A stretch of 60,000 bases of DNA from Tubiluchus corallicola. Its lineage: Eukaryota > Priapulida > Priapulimorpha > Priapulimorphida > Tubiluchidae. Positions 21,901 through 32,437 of the stretch are shown here, piece by piece (position 1 is the stretch's first letter; every line of letters begins with the position of its first letter). Below the pieces are notes generated by a model. That model ran no database searches. It was not told the origin of the DNA and worked only from the letters and a program-made list of their open reading frames with translations. The DNA is taken from assembly GCA_030141605.1 (NCBI GenBank), contig JAQGDQ010000114.1, forward strand, positions 250,001 through 310,000, read 5' to 3'. Both the position numbers and the translations under genes were made by a program.

Positions 21901-24870
21901 AGTCAGATAGATTAGGCTTGCACACAGCAAACCAGTGCGGCCTCAATCGTCCACTGCAATACTTTGCAAAGTCAGTTATCGACTGACAGACTGCAGCACC
22001 AAACAAGAAAAAGCCTAACAATAAAATTAAAATCACTTTAGCGTCTGCAGAACAAAAGCAATAAGCACAAAACATTTTGCAAATACGAAGACAATGTCAT
22101 GTGACTAGGACTGCAAGAGAATTAATATACAAAAATTATGAGCAGCTGCAGTACAGATAAAAGCTACATTAAAGCAGCGTACAGTAAAATGCCCAACTAG
22201 GCTAACACTGTGACTTTAAATTCTTGAATTAATCAAGGTAAAAATGCTATAAGCAAGAGGTGTACATTTTCACAGTTTTAGTGAAGGGAAGTAAATTCCT
22301 GTTATTTACCCATAAAGTAGCACGTCAAACGGATACCAGCTCTCCCCGAGCTATTTTGCTTGGTAAAAAATGTACAGATATCTCTGTCAGTTCAAAGTAC
22401 TATTTCAAAAAATTATATCTGATAATGTACTAGGCTTTAGTCTCAGATCTGCCAACCCTCTGATATAAGAAAGACTGCAAATTGTAGAACCTCCTGGGTC
22501 AGGACAAGGGTCCAGTCGAGAAGACAAATTATGCCCCAGAAATTTTTGCTTTACTTGGTATCAAAATCAAATTATTAAAAAAATGAATAAAAAACTAAAG
22601 GTAATTTTTGGGTACTACTGAGCTTTCTTATGCTGTTATTGTGGTTCACTATGCTTTATGTGTATATATGTTCATTTGTACACATTGTGATGTACACAAT
22701 AACACATGAAAATGCTAATTTTCAATAACTGCAATCCTCTTTAGTGTAATACATTATGAGACTCACCAATGCTAAGTAGTACTATTGAGAGTATTATTAG
22801 GGGGGCAGTGGTGTCGGGGAGATTGTATAGGATGGTAAAATCCCACCCCCGACACTTTGCTGAGGCCTTCGACAGGCCCATTGCAATTATTCACTGCTAT
22901 ACGTCTATTGGTCGTACTCGGCAAGCCTTCCAGCTTGCTTCAGATACGCCGCTAGTTTTTTCAGGTTTAAGTTCTCTACAACTACTCTAAGTGTTGTATT
23001 TTTATTTCCCAGACATTTGATACGAGCACCCTGGTAGGCGGTGCATCGTCCCACGTGATGGTCCGGTGTTTCGTCTTCCTGACCACATTTCGGGCAAATC
23101 GCGGATTGTGCTCGACAAGTGCTTTTTTATGTTTTTGGAGATTACAGTGTCCGGTTAGGACCTGTATAACCATGTTGAGTTGAGTTCTACTGAGACTCAG
23201 GAGCCTATTGCAGACTCGGGCCGAGGCCCAGCCCACATGTTCCTTTGTTCTCTTGCAGTCCTCACGATTATTCCACGACGTTTCCCATCGTTTTAGACTC
23301 CAATCGCGTAGACACAGCTAGCGTAAGGGACGGGCAGATAGGGTTCTGGTCCCTCCGGAGAGAGCTCAGATCCCTTTTTAGCAAGTTTGTCCGCCTCTTC
23401 GTTACCATGTACTCCTTCGTGTCCACGAATCCATGTAACCAAGACTCGGTTTCTTTTTCCAAGTATGTTCAAGTTTTCAACACATCGTAAAACCGAGATA
23501 GATTTTACTGTATTGTTTTCAGTAGCTTTAATAGCCGCCTGGCTGTCTGACAGGATGACTATTGATTGATTCTGGAGTCCTTCCGAAGACATTATCTCCG
23601 CTTTTTTGAGAGTAACTCTACTATTAACTGTGCTGTGACTGGTACTGATGGCAAAAGAAGCCGGTGATTTGCAAACTTGTCCATTAAGTTGCAGAATGCA
23701 TGAGAAATGAAATTTGATGCATATGTGTGTGTGTGAAAGACTTAAAATGCATGTGATACACACCTTGCTTAAGTTTGGCAAGTCTGTGGTCCTACTACAA
23801 TGCTTTTTATTGACGATATTTACATACCATTGATTACAAATTAGACCTGGCTGGTTAATTATCTAATGCAGCTGCTAAAAAGCATGAATGTCAAAGATGC
23901 AATAAATTAAACTCACCCCAGTTTTGGTACTATTTTTTTGCTAATATCTAATGAGTTATCATAAAACACATACCTATAGTTTTATAACAAAGCCAGATGT
24001 AGGGATGAATGATTTTGCCATTGACAGTGTATCTCCTGTTTCTAATGCTAGGCTGTTTAACATTGTGCCAGAGAATCGCTTCGCAAAGGCATATCTAAAA
24101 CCACACACGTTTTTATTTAAAGTGAGTCCATGCTTATTAAATATTTGCTTAGGTTGCACTTGACAACTGTTTAGCACAAACAATTTTTTTAAGAAATGTA
24201 GAATAAATTATAATACCACTTACTGATACTATTGGAATAGCTAGGCCCAATGATATCAAAAGAGCATTAGAAATGGTATTTTCACGGTAAGGATGTCTTA
24301 AACTCTCATCATTGCAAAAGAAACCCCTGTGAAATGGCTCAGCCACAAATTTAAATAAAGGCACTGGCAAAAACACTATAGAAAAAAAATATAAAAAAAT
24401 CAATGGCATACAGTCACATCCTCAACGATTTTAGGCAATCATTAAAAAACAGTCATGTGCATGGAATATATATGACAACATTGCTATTATTTATTTACAA
24501 TTCAGAAAATCATTCATAATTAGAGTAATGACGTTCATGATAAAAACAGAGTAAAACATTACACATAAAATTTACTTCCTCAAGAGCTGCTTGCTTTAGA
24601 AAACTACTTATTCAGACATTTTAATTGATGATAAGTAAGTAAGAGTCACAGATCATTTAGATTAAAAATTTTGACGAAAGGTATAGAACTAGCCTTCAGT
24701 TTCCTTTAATTTTTCAACGATCAGTTTTTATTTGGAATGGCAACGACACACTATTTCATCTAAACGCTAATTATAATAATCAAATGCATACCAATAATAA
24801 GGCAACATATATCAATCACAATCCGAAGAACAATCCCATTTGAATTACTTCTACATTTGGGTGTTGCCAT
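18827..24870 (-). CDS. PLPP: Phospholipid phosphatase (PLPP/LPP; PAP2 superfamily)
   Basis: Seven exons (minus strand: 24792-24870, 24224-24363, 22310-22358, 21816-22044, 20545-20602, 19209-19385, 18827-18976) join in phase to 293 residues, close to the 280-310 usual for the family. The family dephosphorylates phosphatidic acid, lysophosphatidate and sphingosine 1-phosphate at the outer face of the plasma membrane. All three catalytic motifs are present: KYCSGRLRP (Lys117 to Pro125), ISGH (His173) and SRISDYRHHWSD (nucleophile His225, Asp229). PFHRGFFCNDESLRHPY after the first membrane span is also a family signature. Hydrophobic stretches fit six transmembrane helices with both ends cytosolic. 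Splice sites and phases agree throughout. The 49-base third exon is the least certain because it encodes a variable loop. I cannot say which of the paralogues PLPP1-3 is closest. Confidence 0.93.
19209..19385 (-). CDS. PLPP: PLPP exon 6 (catalytic motif 3)
   Basis: 177 bases, phase 0 at both ends. It encodes LYLQVRMTWKGARLLR and SRISDYRHHWSDALAG, which includes the nucleophilic histidine of the PAP2 reaction. Confidence 0.95.
19695..20092. mobile_element. Non-autonomous hAT-type element, 398 bases
   Basis: The ends are CTAGGGGTGAACAT and, in reverse complement, AAGGGTGAGCAT. They are flanked by an 8-base near-duplication (AATGGCAA at 19687-19694, AACGGCAA at 20093-20100), as hAT insertions leave. 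The interior is rich in TTCGAA-type sequence and has no transposase frame. Related sequence lies at 46920-47060 and a fragment at 45315-45350. It sits in PLPP intron 5. Confidence 0.75.
20545..20602 (-). CDS. PLPP: PLPP exon 5 (catalytic motif 2)
   Basis: 58 bases, phase 2 in and phase 0 out, between TTATTGTAG and GTAAGT. It encodes LSFISGHASFSFYC, with the SGH histidine that protonates the leaving group. Confidence 0.95.
20716..20837. mobile_element. hAT MITE, 122 bases, perfect 8-base target duplication
   Basis: The element starts CAGGAGTGTCCAACATACGG and ends in the reverse complement of CAGGGGTGTCCAACCTTTTT. It is flanked on both sides by GTCTACAC (20708-20715 and 20838-20845). The interior carries CCGGCCCGC/GCGGGCC blocks. 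Short hAT repeats with CAGGGGTGTCCAA ends are known from many animal genomes. It sits in PLPP intron 4, next to exon 5. Confidence 0.9.
20995..21110 (+). repeat. tRNA-like SINE-type repeat, plus-oriented copy
   Basis: It shares GAAAAAGTTAGAACA and ACAAGGCAGATGC, in the same order, with the reverse complement of 21340-21440. A B-box-like AGTTCAAACTC follows. This copy is more diverged than its partner. Confidence 0.45.
21330..21450 (-). repeat. tRNA-like SINE-type repeat, minus-oriented copy
   Basis: On the minus strand TAGCTTACAAGGCAGATGCC resembles a tRNA D-arm/A box, and GGTCCCTGGTTCAAGTC, about 30 bases on, resembles the T-arm/B box. It faces the copy at 20995-21110, forming a large inverted pair. 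No functional tRNA gene is claimed. Confidence 0.5.
21816..22044 (-). CDS. PLPP: PLPP exon 4 (third membrane span and catalytic motif 1)
   Basis: 229 bases, phase 1 in and phase 2 out, after TTTTGTTCTGCAG. It encodes FFLFGAAVCQSITDFAKY and SGRLRPHWFAVCKPN, the KX6RP motif that binds phosphate, and then the extracellular loop. EAR, shared with exon 5, matches the vertebrate exon junction. Confidence 0.95.
22310..22358 (-). CDS. PLPP: PLPP exon 3 (variable loop, 49-base exon)
   Basis: This small exon has a strong acceptor (CATTTTTTACCAAG) and donor (GTAAAT). It is the only candidate I found that takes phase 0 in and gives phase 1 out, as its neighbours require. It encodes QNSSGRAGIRLTCYFM, standing where other family members have a variable loop between membrane spans 2 and 3. 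Sequence conservation does not support it, so confidence is moderate. Confidence 0.55.
22795..23720 (-). mobile_element. 3' end of an RNase H-bearing non-LTR retrotransposon
   Basis: On the minus strand this encodes an RNase H domain (VILSDSQAA at the second acidic residue, then TWIRGHEGVHGNEEADKLAKKG in two blocks). About 80 codons later there is a zinc knuckle, CPKCGQEDETPDHHVGRC, in a shifted frame, and a stop at 22905-22907. This order is typical of the end of ORF2 in I-group LINEs. The element is 5'-truncated, has a stop and a frameshift, and is dead. It lies in PLPP intron 2 in the same orientation as the gene. Confidence 0.85.
24224..24363 (-). CDS. PLPP: PLPP exon 2
   Basis: 140 bases, phase 1 in and phase 0 out, between TTTGCCAG and GTAAGT. 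It encodes PLFKFVAEPFHRGFFCNDES, then LRHPYRENTI and the second membrane span, ALLISLGLAIPIVS. Confidence 0.95.
24792..24870 (-). CDS. PLPP: PLPP exon 1 (start codon and first membrane span)
   Basis: ATG at 24868-24870 opens MATPKCRSNSNG followed by the hydrophobic IVLRIVIDICCLII. It ends in phase 1 at G|GTATGC and joins exon 2 without breaking the frame. The length before the first span fits the family. Confidence 0.8.
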
Positions 24871-25303
24871 TTTTGCACATACCCTTGCAGTGTGCTTAGT
24901 CAATCAAACGAATCCAAAACATCAAGAAGGCCCATTGGCAAATTACGTTGTCCAGCAATTGAGAACTAAAATGAATACTTAAAACAAACATTCTGCAATA
25001 AGCTTTTGAAAATGAGCAACAATTTGCATCAGCATTTAACAAGATGTCAACTGCAAATTCTAAGACTAAACAGTAGAAGACTGAAATTTGTGATTATCAC
25101 TTATGACTGTCCACTGTGTCTGACACAGTGACATGTTAGTAATGTTTACATTATTTTTACTTTTACCTTGCTAAATAATATTTTGCAAATGAGTATTTCA
25201 TTACTGATGTAACTAGGGTCTGTTTACGCATTCAACAGTTTTCTACTTAATTTCCCGCAAAGGAAATTTGCACAGTCTCATCATGAGGCTTGTTGTTTAT
25301 AAG

Positions 25304-25305
<2 letters not shown>

Positions 25306-25359
<54 letters not shown>

Positions 25360-25368
25360 GAGAGAAAG
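25306..25368 (+). repeat. (GA)n microsatellite
   Basis: About 30 GA units with one interruption (GTGAG) near 25357. Confidence 0.95.
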
Positions 25369-26784
25369 AAAACCAACCAATTACCCATGCAGCCAAATAG
25401 ACACAGACAAATGGTAAAAACAATAAAATTTAAAAGATGAAACTGATGCCTCATTTTGCCAATGTGTTAAAGATAAAACTAATTCTTGAACAATACTTAT
25501 TGCATGTAAATATATACAATTAAAAGTATTGAAAACACCACACAATATATGCACATAAAATGCCTTATGCTGAGCAGGTTACATAGTTTATAAAGGTTGC
25601 TCTAAAAGTAAAAAGAAGATTGCTGAAGTACATGGCAAAATAAATGTTTATATTGCACAGGGAGCCGAATGACACCATGTTTTGTTCAACGTCAGCACGC
25701 CCAAGCGTGAAGTGATCATGAAATTGATTTTATTAATTACTCAAGGTACTTATACTGGAATTTTCTAACATTGTTCTCAAATATTAAAATAAACTCAACT
25801 TCCCAAGAGACTTGGCTTTTCCTTTAAATTATTGAAGTACTTTGCGTAATGGTTAGTTAAGTCAGCTCATTTTGCCAATGTATATACACTTCGCATATAT
25901 CAGCAAATAAACTAAATGGAATTGAATGCACGAATACACAGGTAGCCATCCATACAGGATATTGGTAAAATAGAATTCTGCTGTTTTCGGTAATTTTGAC
26001 AAAACGATGCAATTTGAAATAACATAGAGCAATTAAGAGCGGAACATCGGTACATGGATAAACGGATTTTAGAAGCAATCGATCGTGAACAGGAGCGTAC
26101 GTATTATCAGAGATTTTTGCATTGGTGCTATGCCTAAAACTTATCACTAACCAAAAAGGCATAACATTTCAGACGAAAGTATGCTAAACACCCATCCGCT
26201 ATATCATTATCATCCAGCTGATAACTGTTGGGAGCGGTTTGGTGCACCAACTCATATACCGTACTTGCACTACTGTGCATGCGCTGCACATCTGGAGTGC
26301 GGTATTGTCATAAAAGCCCACCCAAGCACCGCACGGAGTTTCTTTAGGCTATTCGTGAACTATTTTCGGCGAGCTCTTTCATTTCTCGCTCATTTCATTG
26401 TAAAATACTGTGGCGTTTGAACAAGTTGCTTAGAGATAGCAGTCATCGCACTTAACACAATTTTGTCTGATATGTACATTGTGCAATTTAGTGATCTAGT
26501 CATCTATAAGAGCTAGAACTATTTATCTGGCTTCTGACAATAATGTACTATTTTTATTATTAATAATAAACTATAATGAAATAAAGAATCTTGTCTGAAT
26601 ATGGTTACAAAATATTGTCATACAATAAGTTGCACTCAGAGACATGGAAAAAATAATCCAATATCAAACCAATTATGGAACCATCACACACACACCTGTT
26701 TCACCACACTTGGAAATGAGAGTCAGAAAATTTAAATTCCTGACCCAGATGAGCAATATGTATAACGTTACATAACTAGTTACC

Positions 26785-26985
26785 ACTCATTAGCCCATCT
26801 TAATTGCATCCAGAACTGATTGAAGATCACTATTTTGACTTGATCAAAAACTTTGATAGAGTTTTACATCATGTGCAAATAACTTTACTGTTACAACATC
26901 AATGATTCTAGGTAAATCATTAATAAAGCACAAAACAAATATGGTGCAAGAGCACTTCTCTGGGGTACACCATATGTTACGCATA
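26785..26985 (-). mobile_element. Degenerate LINE reverse-transcriptase fragment
   Basis: The minus strand reads GVPQRSALAPYLF, then after about 20 codons KLFAHDVKLY and DLQSVLDAIK. These correspond to the GVPQGSVLGPLLF and FADD blocks of CR1/jockey-type reverse transcriptases. The second catalytic-site residue is His instead of Asp and there are stops, so it is a fossil. Confidence 0.7.
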
Positions 26986-29505
26986 TATATTCAGATACAT
27001 TATTAACAAAAGCAACATATTGTTTCTATTGTTCAAAAAAGATTCAATCTATATGAAAAAAATGTCCTACTACAATGTTGTGACAGTACTTTTTGAAAAA
27101 AATTGTTTGTCAAGAGCCTGAAAAGATTGTGAACATATGGTGACCAAAATTGTACGCATGCTGCCTGGGTAGGCTTATTTCGTTTTAATATGCTTGCTGG
27201 CAAAATCAAAATGAGATCACAACAACCACCACAGCATTCTAACCTACTACAGCCTTTTGTAATTACTGAGTAGGTTAGTATGTCATCTAACCCTGATTTA
27301 AAAGTGACTGTGAGTAAAACTGATTTTATGTACCTAGATGTGAAAAAAATTGTCTGCAAGTTACTGGTGTTGGCATTTACAGAGAAACAAAAACTGCATA
27401 GACGTGCAGTGGTAGGGCAACTAAAGCATCCACAAGTTATAATTATGCATGTCATGCACAGTTAATTCATGCATGACTGGAACATAAACAAATAGAGCAT
27501 TTGTATATGTAAGCAACAGTACTTATTTTTTTGCATTGTGAAACACTGATTAAGAGGTAACTAGCTCATTATCCTGTATGCCACACTGCAAAAACCGTCT
27601 TGATAAAGAGGCATATAAACATCTCTTCTGCCAATATGTCTCATGTGAAGCAAAATGCAGATGAGAGTGTGAACAAAATATTGTATTATCACCTATAACT
27701 ATTTCAAAAGAGTGGCATTTTCCAAGTTTAAAAAATATAAAATGTCAAAACGATTATTATTATTATTATTATTATAACTCTGGAAACAAATTGCCATCTT
27801 AACAGCTAAAATTGATAATACATTGATATTTATATTTTATTATATTAAATTATAATTATACTTTTATATTTACATTACATTTTATTAAATTTAAACTTGA
27901 TGAAATATTATTTTAACGCGTGTTATAATTAAATAAAAGAAAAAGGACGGATTCAGCTCTACATGCTTAAAATATTTTTAATTCAGCTTAGTTTTTGTTG
28001 CTGCGGTCGATGGCCTGGAAAAAGCAGTGAAAGTACCGCACTGTGCGGTGAATGGGCTAACGAGCCATACAGCGCCCAGTACGCTATCGATCGGTACCAC
28101 CGCAATAAGGATCACCTTCAGCTCAAAAAATTTATTTCAGGGGTGTCCAATTTCTGTCCCAGTAGCAAGTTACAATAATATTAGAAATGACTCAATTGAG
28201 AACAATAAATGCCTAGTAGATTAAATTTATTAACAAAATAGTTAAGGTTAATTTAATTTAATATTAAATACTAAATTCATTAATCTAAGATACATTAATA
28301 TACTTTTCAAAAATTAATGAGATTTTTTCGACCAAAGATCTGCATTGGTTATTATAGTGAGATGCACGGGATGACGGAAGTGACAGATCTTAAACTAAGC
28401 TAAATTTACAGCAAGGTTCAAAAGAAGAGGCACAACGTGGAACTAACAAAATGACAGTGAAAAAAGTTGAAAACTAAAAACACTTGTATAAGCAAGTTTA
28501 AACATTAAACTGCTTTGGTAAAGTAATAATGGTAGATAAAAAATAATTTTCCACACATATACATTAACAGTTACAACGTTATATGATCTTATGTGACAGT
28601 AAACCTGTTCCATGAAAACTACAATAAAACACCTGTAAATTTAGAATACAAAAAACTGAATTGTTTGATATATGCTGTCGAGATTTCATTTTTCCATAAA
28701 AAGTCCAATTATATTACTGCATTATTTCCTTCAAATATTAATTGTTCCTTTTCTGAAACACAGTTCATGCATTTTATCACATGTATTGGTCTGTGGTTTT
28801 GCAAGTGGTGCCTTTAGAAAAACCTTTTTTGCAAAGTTACATTTTAAGTCTAAATTTTTTTAAACAATTATCAGTAAAAGAATTTTTTGAATGATCAGCA
28901 AGTTTTTTTGGAAGAGATTTTCTTTATTTTTTGTGATGGTCACAGTAAAACGCAATCTTTGGAGCAACTCCACCATGTTTTGGTCTGCATTAGAACTTGG
29001 CACCACGAACACCATCGCTAGGATGAAAAAGAGATTGCATATAATTTCAGTTTCTGATGATTCCTAGCTTGACATTAGAAAACGTGTTTAATTCTTCCTT
29101 CAACGTCTCTTCTTTGTCGAATGTGCTACCCATAACACCTCAACTACCAAAAATTTAACAAACATTGTATAAAGACGTCTGTCTACCATCATCGCAAAGT
29201 ACATCTGAACAATGCACTGTTCACTTTTGTAAACATATCTGAAGTTCTCTGCTTTAACTATGCAATCACTAATCACCTGCACTCTTATACTTGGGTGTCT
29301 GCCCCTTACCACTGAGTAACTTCTAATGCCAGCCATAAGCCTAAAAAATCTTCCGTAAAAAAGCAAAGTATATTATAGTATGCTTGCAATAGATTCCTTG
29401 ACTATGTTTTTAATCACTTTTGTTCTGAATCCAAATTAAGCTATCGTCAATTCATCATGAGCATTGAAGCTGTTTTGCTATTGAAACAGTACAAGACTAA
29501 ATATA

Positions 29506-29661
29506 GTTGCTAATTAATAATAATAGATACATCTGTATAAACTCAAAAGAAACACTGACAATAAATCACTGCTCAATGATATCGTTGCTAATTAATAATA
29601 ATAGATACATCTGTATAAACTCAAAAGAAACAATGACAATAAATCACTGCTCAATGATATC
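29506..29661 (+). repeat. Tandem duplication, 2 x 78 bases
   Basis: The unit starting GTTGCTAATTAATAATAATA occurs at 29506-29583 and again at 29584-29661. The only difference I see is AAACACTGAC versus AAACAATGAC, so the duplication looks recent. Confidence 0.95.
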
Positions 29662-30337
29662 GCAAGTTTTATATTATTAAAGGTACACTAATTTTAGTAG
29701 ATAGTTACACTATAATTTTAAGCTGGTGCAGAGTGATGCTTTTTAGGTTTATAAGTTCAAAATATTCTAACACATTCTTTGCTTTCAAGATGTAGTAACA
29801 CTACAAGTCAAACTAATGACTAATTTCAAGAAGACTTCAAATGTCTAATATACTGAATGTTGAGGTAAAAATGAATCAATGCGTGCGGTAAGTTTTACGC
29901 TTCCTTTCTAGAAAGTAAGAAAACATTGAAAAACAAGCTCACACAAATAAAGCCATCAATTATAATAAGCAGCTCACTATAATACTAATTAAATCCAATA
30001 CTGTAATTAAATCTAATATGGCAATACTTGACTACAGCATGATGTATAATGACAAACCAAAATTTTTAATCTTCAAAATTGTACCGAGATATCAGGTCTA
30101 GATTTTAGTCAACAGCTGAACAACAATCCATTGCATGAAGACTGAGTATCATCAGTATAAGCTTGACATATGTGCAGTACATCTTCAAACTACGTGTGTT
30201 AAGACATGAGACTTTTTCAAAATGACATTTCCAAATTCAGTAAACTAGTTATTAGTAATTTATAAATATTTGCAACAAACTGACAACAAAGTGATTAGTT
30301 ACAATATTTCATGTTGACATAATGGTACGTGTTATAA

Positions 30338-31450
30338 TTAGACTATCAGGTGTTTCCTTGTACAGTTTTCTTCATGTTTTCTACGATGCGACGACTGGGT
30401 AAAGGAACGTCCGCACACACCACAATGAAATGGCTTTTCCCCAGAATGTATGCGAGTATGACGTGTCAAATCACTTGAGTGGCTGAAGCATTTGCCACAA
30501 GAGTCACACTTGTAAGGTTTTTCCCCTGTGTGAGTCCTTTCATGGCAAATAAGGGAAATTCTTTGTCGAAAGATCTTCTTGCACCATCGACACATAAATG
30601 CAGTTACACGTTGAACATCTGCATTCCTATTGCCATTTTGCAAAGTAGTACTCTTACTTAAGCAACATTTTCGCATTTTCTTTAACTGAGGAGCAATTCC
30701 ATGAATATGAACACTGCAATCTAAAGCGGAAGACTTTCCGTTCAACTTGTCAGTGGATTGAACAGATTTGCATACATTTGTTCTCAACTCACCATATGCA
30801 CTGTTTTCACTTTTGTGCAATGGTAAATGCAAACTTGGTGAGCATTGAAAGTAGGTATCTTCTTCACAGCAGGTTTCATTGTCACCTCGGTCTTTCTGAT
30901 GTGTTGTACTAGCTGAAACTACTGAGTTAAGTTCCATTTTGACACTTTCCTGTTGGCAATCGATATTGGAGTTAATGCCACTGCAATAAAATCTCTTGTT
31001 TACATCAATCTTGTTCAAACTGTATCCCACAGGAGTTTTATCTGTACTGTAAACTTTCACCAAATCAATTGCATTCTCATAATAATCATTATATCGATAA
31101 TTGACCATCGCACTTGTGGCATTCACAAAGCTACTTTTTTCTGACAGGTCTTCACCTGTTACAGAAGCAGAGTCAAGGTTCAATACTTGATTATTGTCAT
31201 TAGTAATTTCATCACCTGTGCCGTCACTGCAACAAGACTCAGGCTTGCTCATTCCATTCCAAGTAACCTGCAGCAGGCACTTACTGTCAAGGTTAATATC
31301 ACATGCATTGCTCATATCTCCGGGATTCTGGCCTTCATTGACTAAGATTCTGCAATGCCATGTTCTGCTGTGGGCAAAGAAAATTTCCTCTGACATAAAA
31401 CACTCAGCGCATGCCGTACATTTGAAGTAAATCCCAGTGTCACTAGCCAT
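30338..31450 (-). CDS. C2H2 zinc-finger protein, single coding exon
   Basis: 370 residues from ATG at 31448-31450 to TAA, uninterrupted. Four zinc fingers are visible: an isolated N-terminal one (Cys11, Cys14, His27, His32) and a C-terminal cluster of three (Cys287/290-His303/307; Cys315/318-His331/335; Cys343/346-His359-Cys363). The cluster is joined by the HTGEKPYK and HSGEKPFH linkers of DNA-binding Kruppel-type fingers. The last finger is C2HC. The roughly 250 residues between have no known domain and are rich in Asp, Asn, Ser and Cys. It is probably a nuclear, sequence-specific DNA-binding protein, but I do not recognise an orthologue. A splice-acceptor-like site (TTTTGCTTGCAG) 53 bases before the ATG suggests a 5' UTR exon upstream. 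Confidence 0.85.
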   Translation of the reverse strand: MASDTGIYFKCTACAECFMSEEIFFAHSRTWHCRILVNEGQNPGDMSNACDINLDSKCLLQVTWNGMSKPESCCSDGTGDEITNDNNQVLNLDSASVTGEDLSEKSSFVNATSAMVNYRYNDYYENAIDLVKVYSTDKTPVGYSLNKIDVNKRFYCSGINSNIDCQQESVKMELNSVVSASTTHQKDRGDNETCCEEDTYFQCSPSLHLPLHKSENSAYGELRTNVCKSVQSTDKLNGKSSALDCSVHIHGIAPQLKKMRKCCLSKSTTLQNGNRNADVQRVTAFMCRWCKKIFRQRISLICHERTHTGEKPYKCDSCGKCFSHSSDLTRHTRIHSGEKPFHCGVCGRSFTQSSHRRKHEENCTRKHLIV

Positions 31451-32437
31451 ATTTGATGAATTCGATTATAAGTGATAAATCTCACTCTGTCCAATTATAA
31501 ATTCTGCAAGCAAAATTCAAAACTTGGTTGTTTTTATCAAATGAGAAAAATTCAAAATCACAGAATTTGAAACTATACAAGGAGTAAGAACATTGTTCCA
31601 CAAGATAATATTACTTTACAAAATGTTTTAATTTGCAAAATTTTGGGTTTTAATAAAAGCAACTTCTAGTGCTGATGCAATCTTTTGCTGCAACTTTTAA
31701 ATATTTACCAAGACTAAAGTTAAATATTTGCCGACTGCTTAAATTTAGCCCTGGGGCATGTGCAGCAATGAGGAGACATAATCTAAGTAATGACATTGTC
31801 AATCACTAAGTTATTATTTACTTTCTGGTAAGAAAATCATATAATTTTTGTTAGCTGCCGAAGAGGCACTATTTTTTGCCATTAAACTAATTCCTTGATT
31901 CATTTTAAACTATTAGCTAGATAAATCCATTGCAGATGTTTAACATTCACAACTGAATAATGAGAATGCTCAAATTACTTCAGTAACATTTTAAGTTTTC
32001 AATGTAAATTTTACTGGAGAAAAAACTTAATTTATATTTACCAAAAATGCAATACAGTACACTGTAAGTATTGTCAATGTTCCATCTACTAGAGAATGAA
32101 CGTTTTAAGAAACACATACAACATGTAGTTACAAAACGTGCCATGACAGAAATACAGGATATTTTGACTTGCCACTTAGTTAGAGCAGTAACTGCACACG
32201 TACATTGCTGCACATACTATTATAGATACCGATTTCAAGTTGGATGCAAAAGTTTTTCATAACAATATATTTGAGCATTTCATTACAAATAATTATAGTA
32301 ATCAACTTGTTACATTAATAAATAATAAACAAGCAACAATTCATCCAGCTTTAAACGAAAAAGAAATTCATGTACTGAAGTGATTATAATGTTTATGGAG
32401 TCGACAACTCTTCCAGTCAAAAGAAAACAAAGAAACT
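31451..32437. other. Short intergenic region
   Basis: 987 bases between the zinc-finger start and the stop of the first UBASH3-like gene. It should hold the zinc-finger promoter or a 5' UTR exon and the UBASH3 3' UTR. I see no clear poly(A) signal or repeat. Confidence 0.5.

Larger units (their letters stand above)
24871..30337. other. Intergenic DNA between PLPP and the zinc-finger gene
   Basis: It presumably contains the PLPP promoter and 5' UTR on its left part and the zinc-finger 3' UTR on its right. Features seen: a (GA)n microsatellite, a degraded reverse-transcriptase fragment at 26785-26985, a lone hAT-like end near 28138 (CAGGGGTGTCCAAT) and a 78-base tandem duplication. No coding exon is recognisable. 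Confidence 0.6.

Noticed and set aside
22766-22810. Hydrophobic stretch before GTGAGT (minus) that would also join to PLPP exon 4
   Set aside because: No acceptor gives the needed length and phase, and most of it is the 3' end of a LINE insertion.
23974-24183. Candidate PLPP exon encoding LALETGDTLSMAKSF, resembling the GETLS loop of PLPP1
   Set aside because: Its reading frame runs into TAG before a usable donor and its phase does not fit the neighbouring exons; the 22310-22358 exon fits both ends.
26181-26420. 79-codon frame, slightly GC-richer than its surroundings
   Set aside because: No splice signals or family resemblance; I could not tell it from chance.
27963-28224. Two overlapping frames in a small GC-richer patch, considered as an rRNA or snRNA fragment
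   Set aside because: No match to remembered 5S, U1 or U2 landmarks; the only recognisable part is a hAT-like tip near 28138.
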